Shown: one piece after another, positions 1 through 8,464 of the stretch
Layout of the letters: every line of letters begins with the position of its first letter
Numbering within the stretch: the stretch's first letter is position 1
From: Sphingomonas sp.
Lineage (GTDB): Bacteria > Pseudomonadota > Alphaproteobacteria > Sphingomonadales > Sphingomonadaceae
Length of the DNA: 22,309 nt
Assembly (NCBI GenBank): GCA_021154945.1
Contig: JAJNQF010000033.1
Span: 1 to 22,309, forward strand
Reading direction: 5' to 3'
Notes under the pieces: model-generated
Database searches by the model: none
The model's input: only the letters and a program-made list of their open reading frames with translations
What the model was told of the DNA's origin: nothing
Position numbers and translations under genes: made by a program

Positions 1-1051
1 CGCCGAGGTGCTTGGTTTCGACGTGGCGCTGGATGCCTCGACGAGCGACCTGTATTTCGACGGCATTGCCGAACGACTTGCGACCGACGCATTTCGCCCG
101 CGTGCGCTGTTCGAGCGGTTCGGGATCGAATTCCTCGCGACCACCGAGGGCGCCGACGATCCGCTCGACGCGCACCGTGCGATCCGCGACTCCGGCTGGA
201 CGGGCCGCGTCGTGACGACCTACCGTCCCGACGGCGTCATCGATGTCGAGCACGAGGCGTTCCGGCCGACGATGGAGCGGTTCGCCGCGTTGACCGGCGA
301 GGATGTCTGGGCCTGGCCCGGCTATCTCGCCGCACACCGCAAGCGCCGCGCTGACTTTCGTGCCGCAGGGGCGACCGCGACCGATCACGGCCACCCGACC
401 GCACAGACCGCGAACCTCGATCCGGGCGACGCGGCGGCGTTGTTCGCCCGCGTCATCGGTCCTTATCCGACGCCGGCCGATGCCGAACTGTTCCGCGCGC
501 AGATGCTGACCGAGATGGCGCGCATGTCGATCGAGGACGGCATGGTCATGCAGATCCATCCCGGCAGCGTCCGCAATCACAACGCTAGCCTGTTCGCCAG
601 TCACGGACGCGACCGCGGCGCCGACATTCCCGCGCGCGCCGATTTCGTGAACGGCCTGCGCCCGATGCTCGACGAGGTCGGCAACGATCCGAGCCTCACC
701 ATCATCCTCTTCACGCTCGATGAATCGACCTATGCGCGCGAACTCGCGCCACTCGCCGGCCATTATCCTTGCCTGCGTCTCGGCCCCGCCTGGTGGTTTC
801 ATGATTCACCCGAAGGCATGCGCCGCTTCCGCGAGATGACGACCGAGACGGCAGGCTTCTACAATACGGTCGGGTTCAACGACGACACACGGGCCTTCCT
901 GTCGATCCCCGCGCGCCACGACGTCGCGCGCCGCGTCGACTGCGCGTTTCTCGCGCGTCTCGTCGCCGAGCACCGGCTGGCGGATTGGGAGGCAGCCGAC
1001 CTCGCGCACGAGCTGACCGTCGGGCTTGCGCGCCGAGCCTACCGCTTGTGA
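1..1051 (+). CDS. uxaC: Uronate isomerase, 3' part (5' end outside window)
   Basis: Uronate isomerase interconverts D-glucuronate/D-fructuronate and D-galacturonate/D-tagaturonate, the first cytoplasmic step of hexuronate breakdown. The frame is open from base 2 with no start of its own, and 349 residues remain against about 470 in the family. About 120 N-terminal residues, including the metal-binding HxH motif, therefore lie upstream of the window. The GTG at 8 is internal and not a real start. Family signatures seen are the MQIHPGSVRNHN segment near the middle and the GFNDDTRAFLSIPARHD block followed by RRVDCAFL near the C-terminus. The stop overlaps the start of the next gene (GTGA), so translation is probably coupled to the dehydrogenase downstream. 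Family assignment is secure; glucuronate versus galacturonate preference cannot be read from sequence. Confidence 0.93.
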   Translation, partial: AEVLGFDVALDASTSDLYFDGIAERLATDAFRPRALFERFGIEFLATTEGADDPLDAHRAIRDSGWTGRVVTTYRPDGVIDVEHEAFRPTMERFAALTGEDVWAWPGYLAAHRKRRADFRAAGATATDHGHPTAQTANLDPGDAAALFARVIGPYPTPADAELFRAQMLTEMARMSIEDGMVMQIHPGSVRNHNASLFASHGRDRGADIPARADFVNGLRPMLDEVGNDPSLTIILFTLDESTYARELAPLAGHYPCLRLGPAWWFHDSPEGMRRFREMTTETAGFYNTVGFNDDTRAFLSIPARHDVARRVDCAFLARLVAEHRLADWEAADLAHELTVGLARRAYRL

Positions 1052-2439
1052 GACTGTCCGCTGCCACGGTCGACCGACTGCCGGCGAATGTCGCGCGGCC
1101 GGACTATGACCGGATGGGCCAGCGTATCGGCATCGTCCACCTCGGCATCGGCGCCTTCATGCGCGCGCATCAGGCGGTCTTTACCGACCGCGCCATGGCG
1201 GCGGGCGACCGGGACTGGGGCATCGTCGGCGCGTCGCTGCGATCGCCGGCCGTCCACGACATACTGGTCCCGCAGGACGGCCTGTTCACGGTGACCGAGA
1301 ACGACGCGGACGGCACGCAAACACGGCTGATCGGGTCGGTCCGCGACGTGGTGGCCGCATCGGCCGCAAACGATGCTCTCCACCGCGCGCTCGTATCGCC
1401 AGACGCGGCGATCGTGACCATGACCGTGACCGAGAAAGGCTATCATCGTCGCGTCGACGGATCGCTCGACCTTGCCGCCGTGGAGCGGGCGGGCGGCACG
1501 CTCTACCACCACCTCGCGCGCGCATTCGCCGGTCGCCGAGATGCCGGGATCGGTGGAATGACGGTGTTGTCGTGCGACAACCTCGCAGACAATGGCGGCA
1601 TGCTCGCGAGCGCGCTCGGCGCTTGGCTCGATCATGTCGATCCCTCGCTCGGCAGCTGGTTCGCAGGCGAGTGCACCTGCCCGTCGACGATGGTCGATCG
1701 CATCGTGCCCGCCGTGACGCCCGCCGATCTCGACACGGTCGAGGGCCTGCTCGGCGTCCGCGACGAGGCCGCGATCCTGACCGAGCCCTTTGCCCAATGG
1801 GTGATCGAAGACGATTTCGCGGGCCGCCGTCCGCGCTGGGACGCGGTCGGCGCACAGATCGTCGCCGACGTCGCGCCGTATGAGACGGCCAAGCTGCGGA
1901 TGCTCAACGGCGCGCATTCCGCGCTCGCCTATCTGGGACTGCAAGCCGGCCTGCATTACGTCCACGAAGCGATTGCTGATCCCGCGATCGGTCCGAGCGT
2001 GGAGCGACTGATGCGCGATGAGGCTGCGGCAAGCCTCGATCCCGCGCCAGGGCAAGACCTTAGCGCTTACGCCGACGCGTTGCTGGCCCGCTTCGCCAAT
2101 CCAACGCTGCGCCATGCCCTGCGCCAGATCGCCAGCGACGGATCGCAGAAGATCCCTCAGCGCTGGCTCGCCTCGCTCGAAGCCAATCGCGAGCGCGGAC
2201 GGACCTGTCCGGAAACGCTGTCGGCGCTGGCCGCGTGGATGCTGCATGTTCGTGGCGATGGCAGCCCGGTCGACGATCCGCGTGCAGCAGAGCTGGCGGC
2301 GGCGTGGGATTCGGCAGGTCGCGACGGCATCGTCGACGCGCTGGTCGGCGAGCGCGGTCTGCTGGCCGGCACCTGGCGTCCGAGCGTGCAGGACCGCGCG
2401 ATACTGGCCGATACACTGGCAGCATTCGACAGACGATAA
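1048..2439 (+). CDS. uxuB: Fructuronate reductase / mannitol dehydrogenase-family oxidoreductase
   Basis: This is a 463-residue polyol dehydrogenase of the long-chain mannitol dehydrogenase family. Next to uxaC and an ExuT-like importer it is most likely D-fructuronate reductase (D-mannonate forming), acting in the cytoplasm with NAD(H). The N-terminal Rossmann segment IVHLGIGAFMRAHQ lies near residues 28-41. The catalytic signature KLRMLNGAHS, with the family lysine, Asn and His, lies in the middle of the protein. I chose GTG 1048 because it overlaps the uxaC stop by four bases and the protein then begins just before the Rossmann fold. A longer in-frame start at 985 would lie inside uxaC. 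No strong Shine-Dalgarno is visible, consistent with translational coupling. Tagaturonate reductase (UxaB) is the alternative, and substrate cannot be decided from sequence. Confidence 0.88.
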   Translation: MRLSAATVDRLPANVARPDYDRMGQRIGIVHLGIGAFMRAHQAVFTDRAMAAGDRDWGIVGASLRSPAVHDILVPQDGLFTVTENDADGTQTRLIGSVRDVVAASAANDALHRALVSPDAAIVTMTVTEKGYHRRVDGSLDLAAVERAGGTLYHHLARAFAGRRDAGIGGMTVLSCDNLADNGGMLASALGAWLDHVDPSLGSWFAGECTCPSTMVDRIVPAVTPADLDTVEGLLGVRDEAAILTEPFAQWVIEDDFAGRRPRWDAVGAQIVADVAPYETAKLRMLNGAHSALAYLGLQAGLHYVHEAIADPAIGPSVERLMRDEAAASLDPAPGQDLSAYADALLARFANPTLRHALRQIASDGSQKIPQRWLASLEANRERGRTCPETLSALAAWMLHVRGDGSPVDDPRAAELAAAWDSAGRDGIVDALVGERGLLAGTWRPSVQDRAILADTLAAFDRR

Positions 2440-2469
2440 AAGCGGACAAACCGCGAGGGGAGAGCGAGC

Positions 2470-3762
2470 GTGGACGGTTCAATACAGGCGACGAATCCCG
2501 GCCCGCAAAAGGCCGGCGGCAACGTCCGCTGGGTCATCTGCGCGTTGCTGTTCTTCGCGACGACGATCAATTACATCGACCGTCAGGTTATCGGCATCCT
2601 CAAGCCCACACTGCAGGGCGAACTCGGCTGGTCCGAGGTCGACTATGGCATGATCGTCTTCTGGTTCCAGGCTGCCTACGCGATCGGCCTGCTTGCCTGT
2701 GGGCCGATCATCGACAAGGTCGGGTCGAAGATGGGCTATGCCGCGGCGATCACGGTGTGGAGCCTCGCCGCGCTGGTCCACGCCTTCGTCCGCAGCCCCG
2801 GCGGTTTCTCGGTCGCGCGCGTCGCGCTGGGGCTCGGCGAGGCCGCGAACTTCCCGGCGGCGATCAAGTCGGTCGCCGAATGGTTTCCGAAGAAGGAACG
2901 CGCGCTCGCGGCCGGCATCCTGAACGCCGGCGCCAATGTCGGCGCGATCGCCACGCCGATCCTCGTGCCGATCATCACGCTCGCCTATGGCTGGCGCGCG
3001 GCGTTCATCGTGACGGGGATGCTCGGGTTCGTCTGGCTTGCGGCGTGGCTGATCTTCTACCGCGCGCCCGAGCATCATCCGCGGGTCTCGGCAAAGGAGC
3101 TTGCCTATATCCGTGCCGATCAGGACAACGACGCGGGCACTGCACCGATCCCCTGGCGTCGCCTGTTCCGGTATCGCGGCACCTGGGCATTCGTTACCGC
3201 GAAGTTCCTGACCGATCCGGTCTGGTACCTCTTCCTGTTCTGGCTGCCGGATTTCTTTGCCAAGCGCCACGGCCTCGACCTCAAGACCTTCGGCCCGCCA
3301 CTGATCGCGGTCTATTTGCTGGCGGACGTCGGCAGCATCGGCGGCGGCTGGCTGTCGTCGGCGCTGATCAAGCGCGGGTACAGCGTCAACGCCGGCCGCA
3401 AGTTGGCGCTGCTGGCCTCTGCCATACTGGTACTGCCGATCATGCTGGCCAGCACCGTCTCCAGCCTGTTCGCCGCAGTTGCGATCATCGGCGTTGCCGC
3501 AGCCGCGCACCAGGGATGGTCGTCGAACCTGTACACGATGGTCTCCGATACCTTTCCCAAGAGCTCGGTCGCCTCCGTCATGGGCATCGGCGGTGCCGCC
3601 GGGGCGGTCGGCGGGATGATCATGGCACGCTATGTCGGGCACGTGCTCGAAACGGTCGGCAGCTACGTCCCGGTATTCATCTGGGCCGGCATCGCGTATT
3701 TCATCGCCCTCGCCATCGTCCATCTTCTGCTGCCGAACCTGGAAGAGGCAAAACCGAACTGA
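2470..3762 (+). CDS. exuT: MFS hexuronate transporter, ExuT-like
   Basis: This is a 430-residue major facilitator of the anion:cation symporter (ACS) family, expected to import glucuronate and galacturonate across the inner membrane by proton symport. The sequence opens with the family-typical INYIDRQVIGILKPTL, then LGWSEVDYG and the loop-2 motif GPIIDKVGSKMGYA. These are followed by ALGLGEAANFPAAIKSVAEW and FPKKERALAAGILNAGANVG, which match ExuT proteins closely. Length and hydrophobic pattern fit 12 membrane helices. The start is GTG 2470, seven bases after GGGGAG (2457-2462). The gene is 30 bases behind the dehydrogenase and completes an isomerase-reductase-importer operon. Sugar-acid specificity is inferred from context and resemblance. 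Confidence 0.88.
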   Translation: MDGSIQATNPGPQKAGGNVRWVICALLFFATTINYIDRQVIGILKPTLQGELGWSEVDYGMIVFWFQAAYAIGLLACGPIIDKVGSKMGYAAAITVWSLAALVHAFVRSPGGFSVARVALGLGEAANFPAAIKSVAEWFPKKERALAAGILNAGANVGAIATPILVPIITLAYGWRAAFIVTGMLGFVWLAAWLIFYRAPEHHPRVSAKELAYIRADQDNDAGTAPIPWRRLFRYRGTWAFVTAKFLTDPVWYLFLFWLPDFFAKRHGLDLKTFGPPLIAVYLLADVGSIGGGWLSSALIKRGYSVNAGRKLALLASAILVLPIMLASTVSSLFAAVAIIGVAAAAHQGWSSNLYTMVSDTFPKSSVASVMGIGGAAGAVGGMIMARYVGHVLETVGSYVPVFIWAGIAYFIALAIVHLLLPNLEEAKPN

Positions 3763-3961
3763 CGTCGTGCAGGGGGCGAGAACGGGAACCGCCACCATAG
3801 CTCCCTGGATCAGGACTAAAACCTGCGCGACGCCGATACTCGGTCTGCACGACTGGCGTGTTATTGTCGTTGAATACCCTGGATGAGGCGGCAGCTTGCC
3901 CATGTATGAACGATAACCGTATGCCCCGGACACGCGGGCGCACAGCCGTCACCGATCGAGA
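3763..3961. other. Convergent intergenic region
   Basis: This 199-base gap lies between the importer and the end of the KdpD-like gene. I see no gene with family resemblance. I also read the minus strand downstream of the KdpD-like stop for a histidine kinase remnant and found none. A short perfect inverted repeat (CACCGA 3950-3955, TCGGTG 3966-3971) straddles the stop codon of the minus-strand gene, but it is too weak to call a terminator. Confidence 0.5.
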
Positions 3962-5224
3962 TCAGTCGGTGCGTAGCCGATCCTCTAGGATCAGCCGTTC
4001 GTGCGCCAGCGCCGCCTGGCTTATCAAGGTGTTGAACAACACGCCCCGATCCGCCCGGATCGGATCACGCCCATCGTGGCGTACGAGGGCCAGCACGGCC
4101 AGTACGCCGAGCGACGTGCATAAAGGTTCGACCCGCCACTCGGCCGAGGCAATCGTTGGTGTCCCCCGCCCTGCCGCCTCGCCATGCTCCCAGCACCAAT
4201 CCAGCGCCGCCTGATCGATCGGCCCCCATGTGAGTGGCGTCATCGTCGCACCGACGAGTTCCAGCCGACCGGCCCGATTGCGAAAAACGGCCACCTCCGT
4301 CTTCAACACACCCGCGAATTCGTCGCAGATCGCGGCGGCGGTCTCTTCCCAGTCAGCCGCGCGCGCAAGGACTTGGGAAAAGGTTGCGATCCGGGCATTT
4401 TCCTTGGCACTGCGGTCGCTGAGTGCCACCCGGTTCCGGAGCGCTTGGGTCACGAGGCTCGTATAAACGGCAACCGCCAGCAGCGCAGCGAGCGTGACAA
4501 CCATGACGGGTGCCGTCAGCTCGAGGTGGAAGCGTGGCTGGAGCAGAAAGAAATCGAACCCGAGCACCGATGCGACAGTCGCGGTCAGTGCAGGTGCCAA
4601 CCCGAAGCGTGCCGCCGCGGCGATCACCGGGAACAGAAACAGCAGGTTTAGCGGTCGTCCGCCCAGCAGCAGGCTCACCAGCTCGGCAAGACCGAGCGTG
4701 ATCGCAACGAGGCCTAGAGCGAAAAGATGATGTCGGGGCTCTACCTTGGCCGCTGTCGAGATATCTGTTTCCGACCCAACCGTACCATCTGCGACGCCAA
4801 CCGCCTTCGGCGCGATGTGGACCGTCAGGCCAGGAAACCGCTCTTGTACCGACAACACCGTCGATCGGCGAAACCAGCGATGACGGCCCATCGTTGTCGG
4901 AGTTCCGACCACGAGATGGTCTGCGGGCATCGCTTCGAGATGCGTCGTCAAGCCTCTGGTCACTTCATCGTCGGGTTCATTGCTGACCGTGGCGCCGTAC
5001 CGGGCCGCAAGGGACAGTGCGTCGGCGGCCCGCCGCGCGATGGCGGGATCACGCGCCGACCGCGGCGTTTCGATAAACACCGCATGCCAGCTTGCGCCCA
5101 TCGCAGTGGCCAGATCGGCCGCGAGCCTGACTACGCTCTCTCCGCTCCCCGACCCGCTGACAGCGGCCAGAATGCGGGTCTCCGGTCCGCCTGTGAGCTC
5201 CGACGCGGTGGCATCCTCGCTCAT
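3962..5224 (-). CDS. KdpD-like sensory protein (USP + DUF4118 + GAF-like) lacking the kinase
   Basis: This 420-residue protein matches the middle of KdpD, the K+/osmotic sensor kinase. Residues 16-138 form a universal stress protein-type domain (ILAAVSGSGSGES, VVGTP, WFRRST). Residues 165-258 form a DUF4118 membrane block of about four helices containing PLNLLFLFPVIAAAARFG and FDFFLLQP. Residues 275-412 form a GAF-like domain ending ISQAALAHERLILEDRLRTD. In KdpD this helix continues into the HisKA phospho-acceptor domain, but here the gene stops. The ATP-binding N-terminal KdpD domain is absent as well. I chose ATG 5224 because GAGG precedes it by five bases; the 42-residue extension upstream is poor in character and overlaps the preceding gene. 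It follows an unknown anchored protein by 58 bases. Function is unknown; a ligand- or turgor-sensing partner for another protein is one possibility. Confidence 0.85.
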   Translation of the reverse strand: MSEDATASELTGGPETRILAAVSGSGSGESVVRLAADLATAMGASWHAVFIETPRSARDPAIARRAADALSLAARYGATVSNEPDDEVTRGLTTHLEAMPADHLVVGTPTTMGRHRWFRRSTVLSVQERFPGLTVHIAPKAVGVADGTVGSETDISTAAKVEPRHHLFALGLVAITLGLAELVSLLLGGRPLNLLFLFPVIAAAARFGLAPALTATVASVLGFDFFLLQPRFHLELTAPVMVVTLAALLAVAVYTSLVTQALRNRVALSDRSAKENARIATFSQVLARAADWEETAAAICDEFAGVLKTEVAVFRNRAGRLELVGATMTPLTWGPIDQAALDWCWEHGEAAGRGTPTIASAEWRVEPLCTSLGVLAVLALVRHDGRDPIRADRGVLFNTLISQAALAHERLILEDRLRTD

Positions 5225-5282
5225 GGCAGCCTCAATGTTGCGCCTCGTGCGACACTGCGATTTGCGGTCATGGATGTTGACC

Positions 5283-6182
5283 TCATGTTCGGCTCGCCGA
5301 TGCCCAGGTAGCAATGGTCTCCTGTGTCGACGGGTTCTCGATCGCGACATCGTCGAAGGTCACGGCGACCAAACAGACCGGGCGCTGATCCTTGCCCCCC
5401 GGCTGACGACACCGGACTGCCTCTCCATCGGGAAAGCGGCCGATGCGCCCGCGAAGCCTGACACGCAGCCCCTTATCGATCTTGAGATCGTCCTCGTCCA
5501 TGCGGCGCACGCTCTCATAGGGCTTGCCGCCGCGTCGCGCGTTTCTCGAATCCTCGTTGGTGAAGATCTGTGCCAGTCCGAGCGTCTGGCCGGGAATCGT
5601 CACAGCGTCGATGCCGAGTGGAGCAGTTGGAGCCGACGCGGATTCGCACGTTTCTCGCGACGACCATGGCCGCGCAATCCAGAAGCCTTCGATAGCCTCT
5701 TCCCTTGCGGCCGGACGCGCGATGCTACCGGCAACTGACGTCGGCTCGCCGAGCCACTCCTGCGGATCGAACGCAGCTGGCGCGACCGACACCCTTAGCG
5801 AGGAAGATTTGGAGTCGTAGCGCCACTGAAACGGATCCCGGCTGTCTTCAGCCGCTGGACCATCGCAACCGAACAGCAGCTCGATCTCAAAGCGCGATCC
5901 TTCGGCCGCGCTCGCACTCTCGGGCATCTTCGCTCCAGAAGACGTCGCGTCCGCAGCGGCATTCGCCATCGCGATGATATCGGTACGCGACAGGACGCGG
6001 GCGACGGGCGTTTCGGAAACCACAGGAGCTGCGACAGGCGCGGGCATCGGACTGATGATTGCCGGCGGGGGCGCCGGAGCGGTGCTGCGCCCGAGCACGA
6101 AACCTCCCCCGCCCAAGAGAACAATCGCGGCGGCCGAGCCGGCGACAACAAGGCGACTGGTGCGGGGGGATGGCTCGTGCAT
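5283..6182 (-). CDS. Hypothetical membrane-anchored or exported protein
   Basis: I do not recognise this 299-residue protein. Residues 10-30 form a single hydrophobic segment rich in Ala, Val and Gly (LVVAGSAAAIVLLGGGGFVL). A Pro/Ala-rich linker follows at 34-60, so the rest is probably periplasmic and tethered by an uncleaved anchor. The body has Cys at 106, 179, 258 and 270. A C-terminal segment (240-290) alternates in a beta-like pattern, including RVRLRGRIGRF and CLVAVTFDDVAIENP. I chose ATG 6182 because the next upstream start adds 19 residues before the hydrophobic helix with no signal-like character. It lies 58 bases ahead of the kinase-less KdpD-like gene on the same strand and probably shares its transcript. 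It is divergent from the anion permease. Confidence 0.7.
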   Translation of the reverse strand: MHEPSPRTSRLVVAGSAAAIVLLGGGGFVLGRSTAPAPPPAIISPMPAPVAAPVVSETPVARVLSRTDIIAMANAAADATSSGAKMPESASAAEGSRFEIELLFGCDGPAAEDSRDPFQWRYDSKSSSLRVSVAPAAFDPQEWLGEPTSVAGSIARPAAREEAIEGFWIARPWSSRETCESASAPTAPLGIDAVTIPGQTLGLAQIFTNEDSRNARRGGKPYESVRRMDEDDLKIDKGLRVRLRGRIGRFPDGEAVRCRQPGGKDQRPVCLVAVTFDDVAIENPSTQETIATWASASRT

Positions 6183-6277
6183 CGAGGAACTGTAGCAAAT
6201 TTCTCGCGATCCTCCATACCGCGTGGCATGAAGGTCCACATGAGAAGCGCCGATTTCTGGTTGCCGCTGAGGCGTTT
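6183..6277. promoter_or_regulatory. Divergent intergenic promoter region
   Basis: These 95 bases separate two divergent genes and must hold the promoter of the permease and probably that of the two-gene minus-strand unit. No clear -35/-10 pair or palindromic operator could be picked out by eye. GAGG at 6269-6272 serves as the ribosome binding site for the permease start at 6278. Confidence 0.4.
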
Positions 6278-7579
6278 ATGACTTTTGACCAGATCATTAC
6301 ATTGCTTGTGTTGGGCTGCGTGGTGGCCGCGCTGATCTGGGACAAGGTTCGTGCAGACGTCGTCGCGCTTGCAGGCGCGGCCGTATTGCTGATGACCGGG
6401 GTGGTGCGTCCGGTCGATGTTCAGGGTGCTTTTGCGAGCCCCGCAATCATCGCGCTCGCCTCGCTCTTTGTCATTTCCTACGCGCTTGAACTTTCCGGAT
6501 TGCTTGATCGCGCAATCGAGGCCGCCGTTGCGATGTGTCGCAGGCTCGGGTCGACCGGGGTCTGGCTGCTGCTGGGGATCGCCGGGCTGTTGTCCAGCGT
6601 GCTGAACAGCACCCCGATCGTCGTGCTGACCGCCCCGGTGGTGAAGGACGTCGCCGCCAGCCTGCAACTGTCGGCCAAACGCTATCTGATGCCGTTGTCC
6701 TACATCACCATCCTCGGCGGCTGTTGCACGTTGCTGGGGACGTCGACCAATCTGCTCGTCGACGACATGGCGCGCATTGCCGGGCAAAGCCGCTTCGGCA
6801 TCTTCGAGATCACACCCGTGGGCCTGCCCGTCGCGCTGGTCGGCGGGCTTTATCTCTTGCTGTTCAGCGGCAGATTGATGGGGACGCGCATGCTCGATCC
6901 AGCCGACGGGCGTCCCGATGCGGCGATCGCGGTCGCTGGCGGACAGGTGGGAAACGCCGAGCTGTTTGCGGAGCGGCGTCCGTTGCAGCCCGTCAAGGCC
7001 GCCATCGCATTGGCGACCTTCGTCGGCGCGATCATCCTTGCCGCATTCAATGTCGCACCGATCGCCGCGACCGCGTTTGCGGGAGCCGTATTGCTGATCC
7101 TCCTGCGCGTCATCTCCGCCGACCAGGCCTATGGCGGCCTCCGTCCCCAGATCCTGATCCTGATCGCCGGGATGGTCGTGCTGGGGATCGCGATGGCACA
7201 AAGCGGGCTGGCGAGTGCCGCCACCACGACGCTGATCGCCACGCTCGAGGGAGTCAGTCCCCTGACGGCGCTCATCGTGCTCTACGGCCTGACCATGGTG
7301 CTGACCGAGTTGCTGTCGAACGCGACCGTCGCCGTGCTGGTAACGCCGGTCGCGGTCGCGCTGGCGGAGAGCCTCGGGGTGAGCCCCCGCCCCTTCCTCG
7401 TCGTCGTGATGATCGCGGGCAGCGCCTCGTTCGCGACCCCGTTCGGCTACCAGACCAACGTCATCGTCTATCAACTCGGACGCTATCGCTACACCGATTT
7501 CCTGCGTGTGGGTCTTCCGCTCAACCTCATCACCGCGGTTGTCACAATCACTACCACCCGCATCTTTTTCCCGTTCTGA
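6278..7579 (+). CDS. SLC13-type anion permease (DASS/CitT-like)
   Basis: This 433-residue integral membrane protein belongs to the SLC13/DASS group, which usually takes up dicarboxylates, citrate or sulfate by cation symport in the inner membrane. It shows the two internally repeated re-entrant hairpin motifs. The first half has VLNSTPIVVL (108-117) and LGTSTNLLV (153-161). The second half has LLSNATVAVL (345-354) and the segment ATPFGYQTNVIVY (386-398). The central loop (about 203-237) is short, so the TrkA-C/RCK domains often inserted in bacterial members are absent. I chose ATG 6278, preceded by GAGG and followed at once by a hydrophobic helix; the longer frame upstream encodes an Arg-rich shadow of the divergent gene. 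It stands alone on its strand. Substrate is not predictable. Confidence 0.85.
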   Translation: MTFDQIITLLVLGCVVAALIWDKVRADVVALAGAAVLLMTGVVRPVDVQGAFASPAIIALASLFVISYALELSGLLDRAIEAAVAMCRRLGSTGVWLLLGIAGLLSSVLNSTPIVVLTAPVVKDVAASLQLSAKRYLMPLSYITILGGCCTLLGTSTNLLVDDMARIAGQSRFGIFEITPVGLPVALVGGLYLLLFSGRLMGTRMLDPADGRPDAAIAVAGGQVGNAELFAERRPLQPVKAAIALATFVGAIILAAFNVAPIAATAFAGAVLLILLRVISADQAYGGLRPQILILIAGMVVLGIAMAQSGLASAATTTLIATLEGVSPLTALIVLYGLTMVLTELLSNATVAVLVTPVAVALAESLGVSPRPFLVVVMIAGSASFATPFGYQTNVIVYQLGRYRYTDFLRVGLPLNLITAVVTITTTRIFFPF

Positions 7580-7610
7580 TCCTTCAACGGGGCCGTCGGC
7601 ACGCTGCCGC

Positions 7611-8336
7611 CTAACGCGACCCTGGGGTTTGATCGCCGGGCGACCGGGCGTCGACGGTATCGCCGACATTGCCCTCGTTCGAACTTCCGCCGGCTGCCAT
7701 ACCGCCGCCGCTGCCGCCGCCGCTCCGACTACCGCCGCCACCCGATTGTTTGTCACGCTCCCCCTTGCCGCGCGCGCCTGCACCGGAAGGTCGCGTCGGT
7801 CCCTGCGCCGGAAGCACGAGGTCCTGGGGAATTGGCTGCAGATCCAAGGCCTCGCGCACGAAGTTCCGGAGCGAGATCACAAGATCGTGCGTCGGCACCG
7901 GACGTCCGGCGACCAGTTCGTCGGCTGCGCTTGCGGCGAGCCGCACCTGCTCGTCCGTACCCAGCAGGATGATGTCGGAGAGCGCTGCTTCCACCGCGTC
8001 CCGGATCCGCCGACCACGCTCCGACCCGGCCGCAGCCTCCAGATCAAGGCTTGCTTCGGCGGTCTGCAACGGGTCGCTGCCGCGTTTCCGGAGATCGCGC
8101 AGATGTGCGGGGTCGACGGTGAGGTTCCCGGTGAACGATCCCCCCAACGTCTTGTAGGCCGCTATCAGCGTGCGCAGGCGTTCGTTGATCTGCCGGTTCA
8201 TTCGCTCGCGACGCTGCTGGATCGTCATCATCGTCAGTAGCCGGATACCGACACCCATCAGCGTCACCAGCGCCAGCCCGAACAGCGTTGCCAGGACGCT
8301 CTGCCAGGAACTGAAATCGATGTTCCGCATGCCCAT
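7611..8336 (-). CDS. Hypothetical membrane-anchored protein with Gly-rich tail
   Basis: I do not recognise this 241-residue protein. One membrane helix lies at about residues 13-38 (SVLATLFGLALVTLMGVGIR). It is followed by a basic juxtamembrane stretch (QQRRERMNRQINERLR, 40-55) suggesting a cytoplasmic body. Residues 56-170 look largely alpha-helical and include LRTLIAAYKTLGGSF, DPLQTAEASLDLEAA and ISLRNFVREALDLQPIPQDL. From about 183 to the end the chain becomes a low-complexity Gly/Ser tail with GGGGSRSGGGSGGG, probably disordered. I chose ATG 8336 because AAGGAG lies nine bases upstream; a second ATG two codons later is possible. Its stop is 31 bases from the convergent permease stop. Homologues of this general layout are typically annotated hypothetical in sphingomonads (recollection, not checked). 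Confidence 0.75.
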   Translation of the reverse strand: MGMRNIDFSSWQSVLATLFGLALVTLMGVGIRLLTMMTIQQRRERMNRQINERLRTLIAAYKTLGGSFTGNLTVDPAHLRDLRKRGSDPLQTAEASLDLEAAAGSERGRRIRDAVEAALSDIILLGTDEQVRLAASAADELVAGRPVPTHDLVISLRNFVREALDLQPIPQDLVLPAQGPTRPSGAGARGKGERDKQSGGGGSRSGGGSGGGMAAGGSSNEGNVGDTVDARSPGDQTPGSR

Positions 8337-8464
8337 TCCTTCATTCTCCTTAGAGACGACGCGGTAAGCCGGCTTCAGCGCGCCCGACGCCCCGGATCTT
8401 GCTCCGGTCAACGGTCATGCCGCTGATAACGCACGGCTGACGCTTGGAGTAGGTGCCTGCATTG

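Noticed and set aside
985..1047. Longer N-terminus for the fructuronate reductase
   Set aside because: It would lie wholly inside uxaC in another frame and adds an Arg-rich stretch; GTG 1048 with the 4-base overlap is the natural start.
2479..3933. 484-residue minus-strand ORF opposite the hexuronate importer
   Set aside because: Its composition is that of a complement of a membrane protein gene (Asp/Arg/Gln-rich), with no recognisable domain.
3763..3961. Possible histidine kinase remnant after the KdpD-like gene
   Set aside because: Reading the minus strand showed no H-box, N-box or G-box segment, so simple frameshift decay of a full KdpD is not supported.
3950..3971. Six-bp hairpin at the end of the KdpD-like gene
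   Set aside because: The stem is short, has a ten-base loop, includes the stop codon and is followed by no T-run; chance is likely in GC-rich DNA.
5795..7783. 662-residue minus-strand ORF opposite the SLC13 permease
   Set aside because: It is Arg/Asp/Gln-rich with no family signature, and lies opposite a clearly recognisable permease and in another frame of the anchored protein; a typical high-GC antisense shadow.
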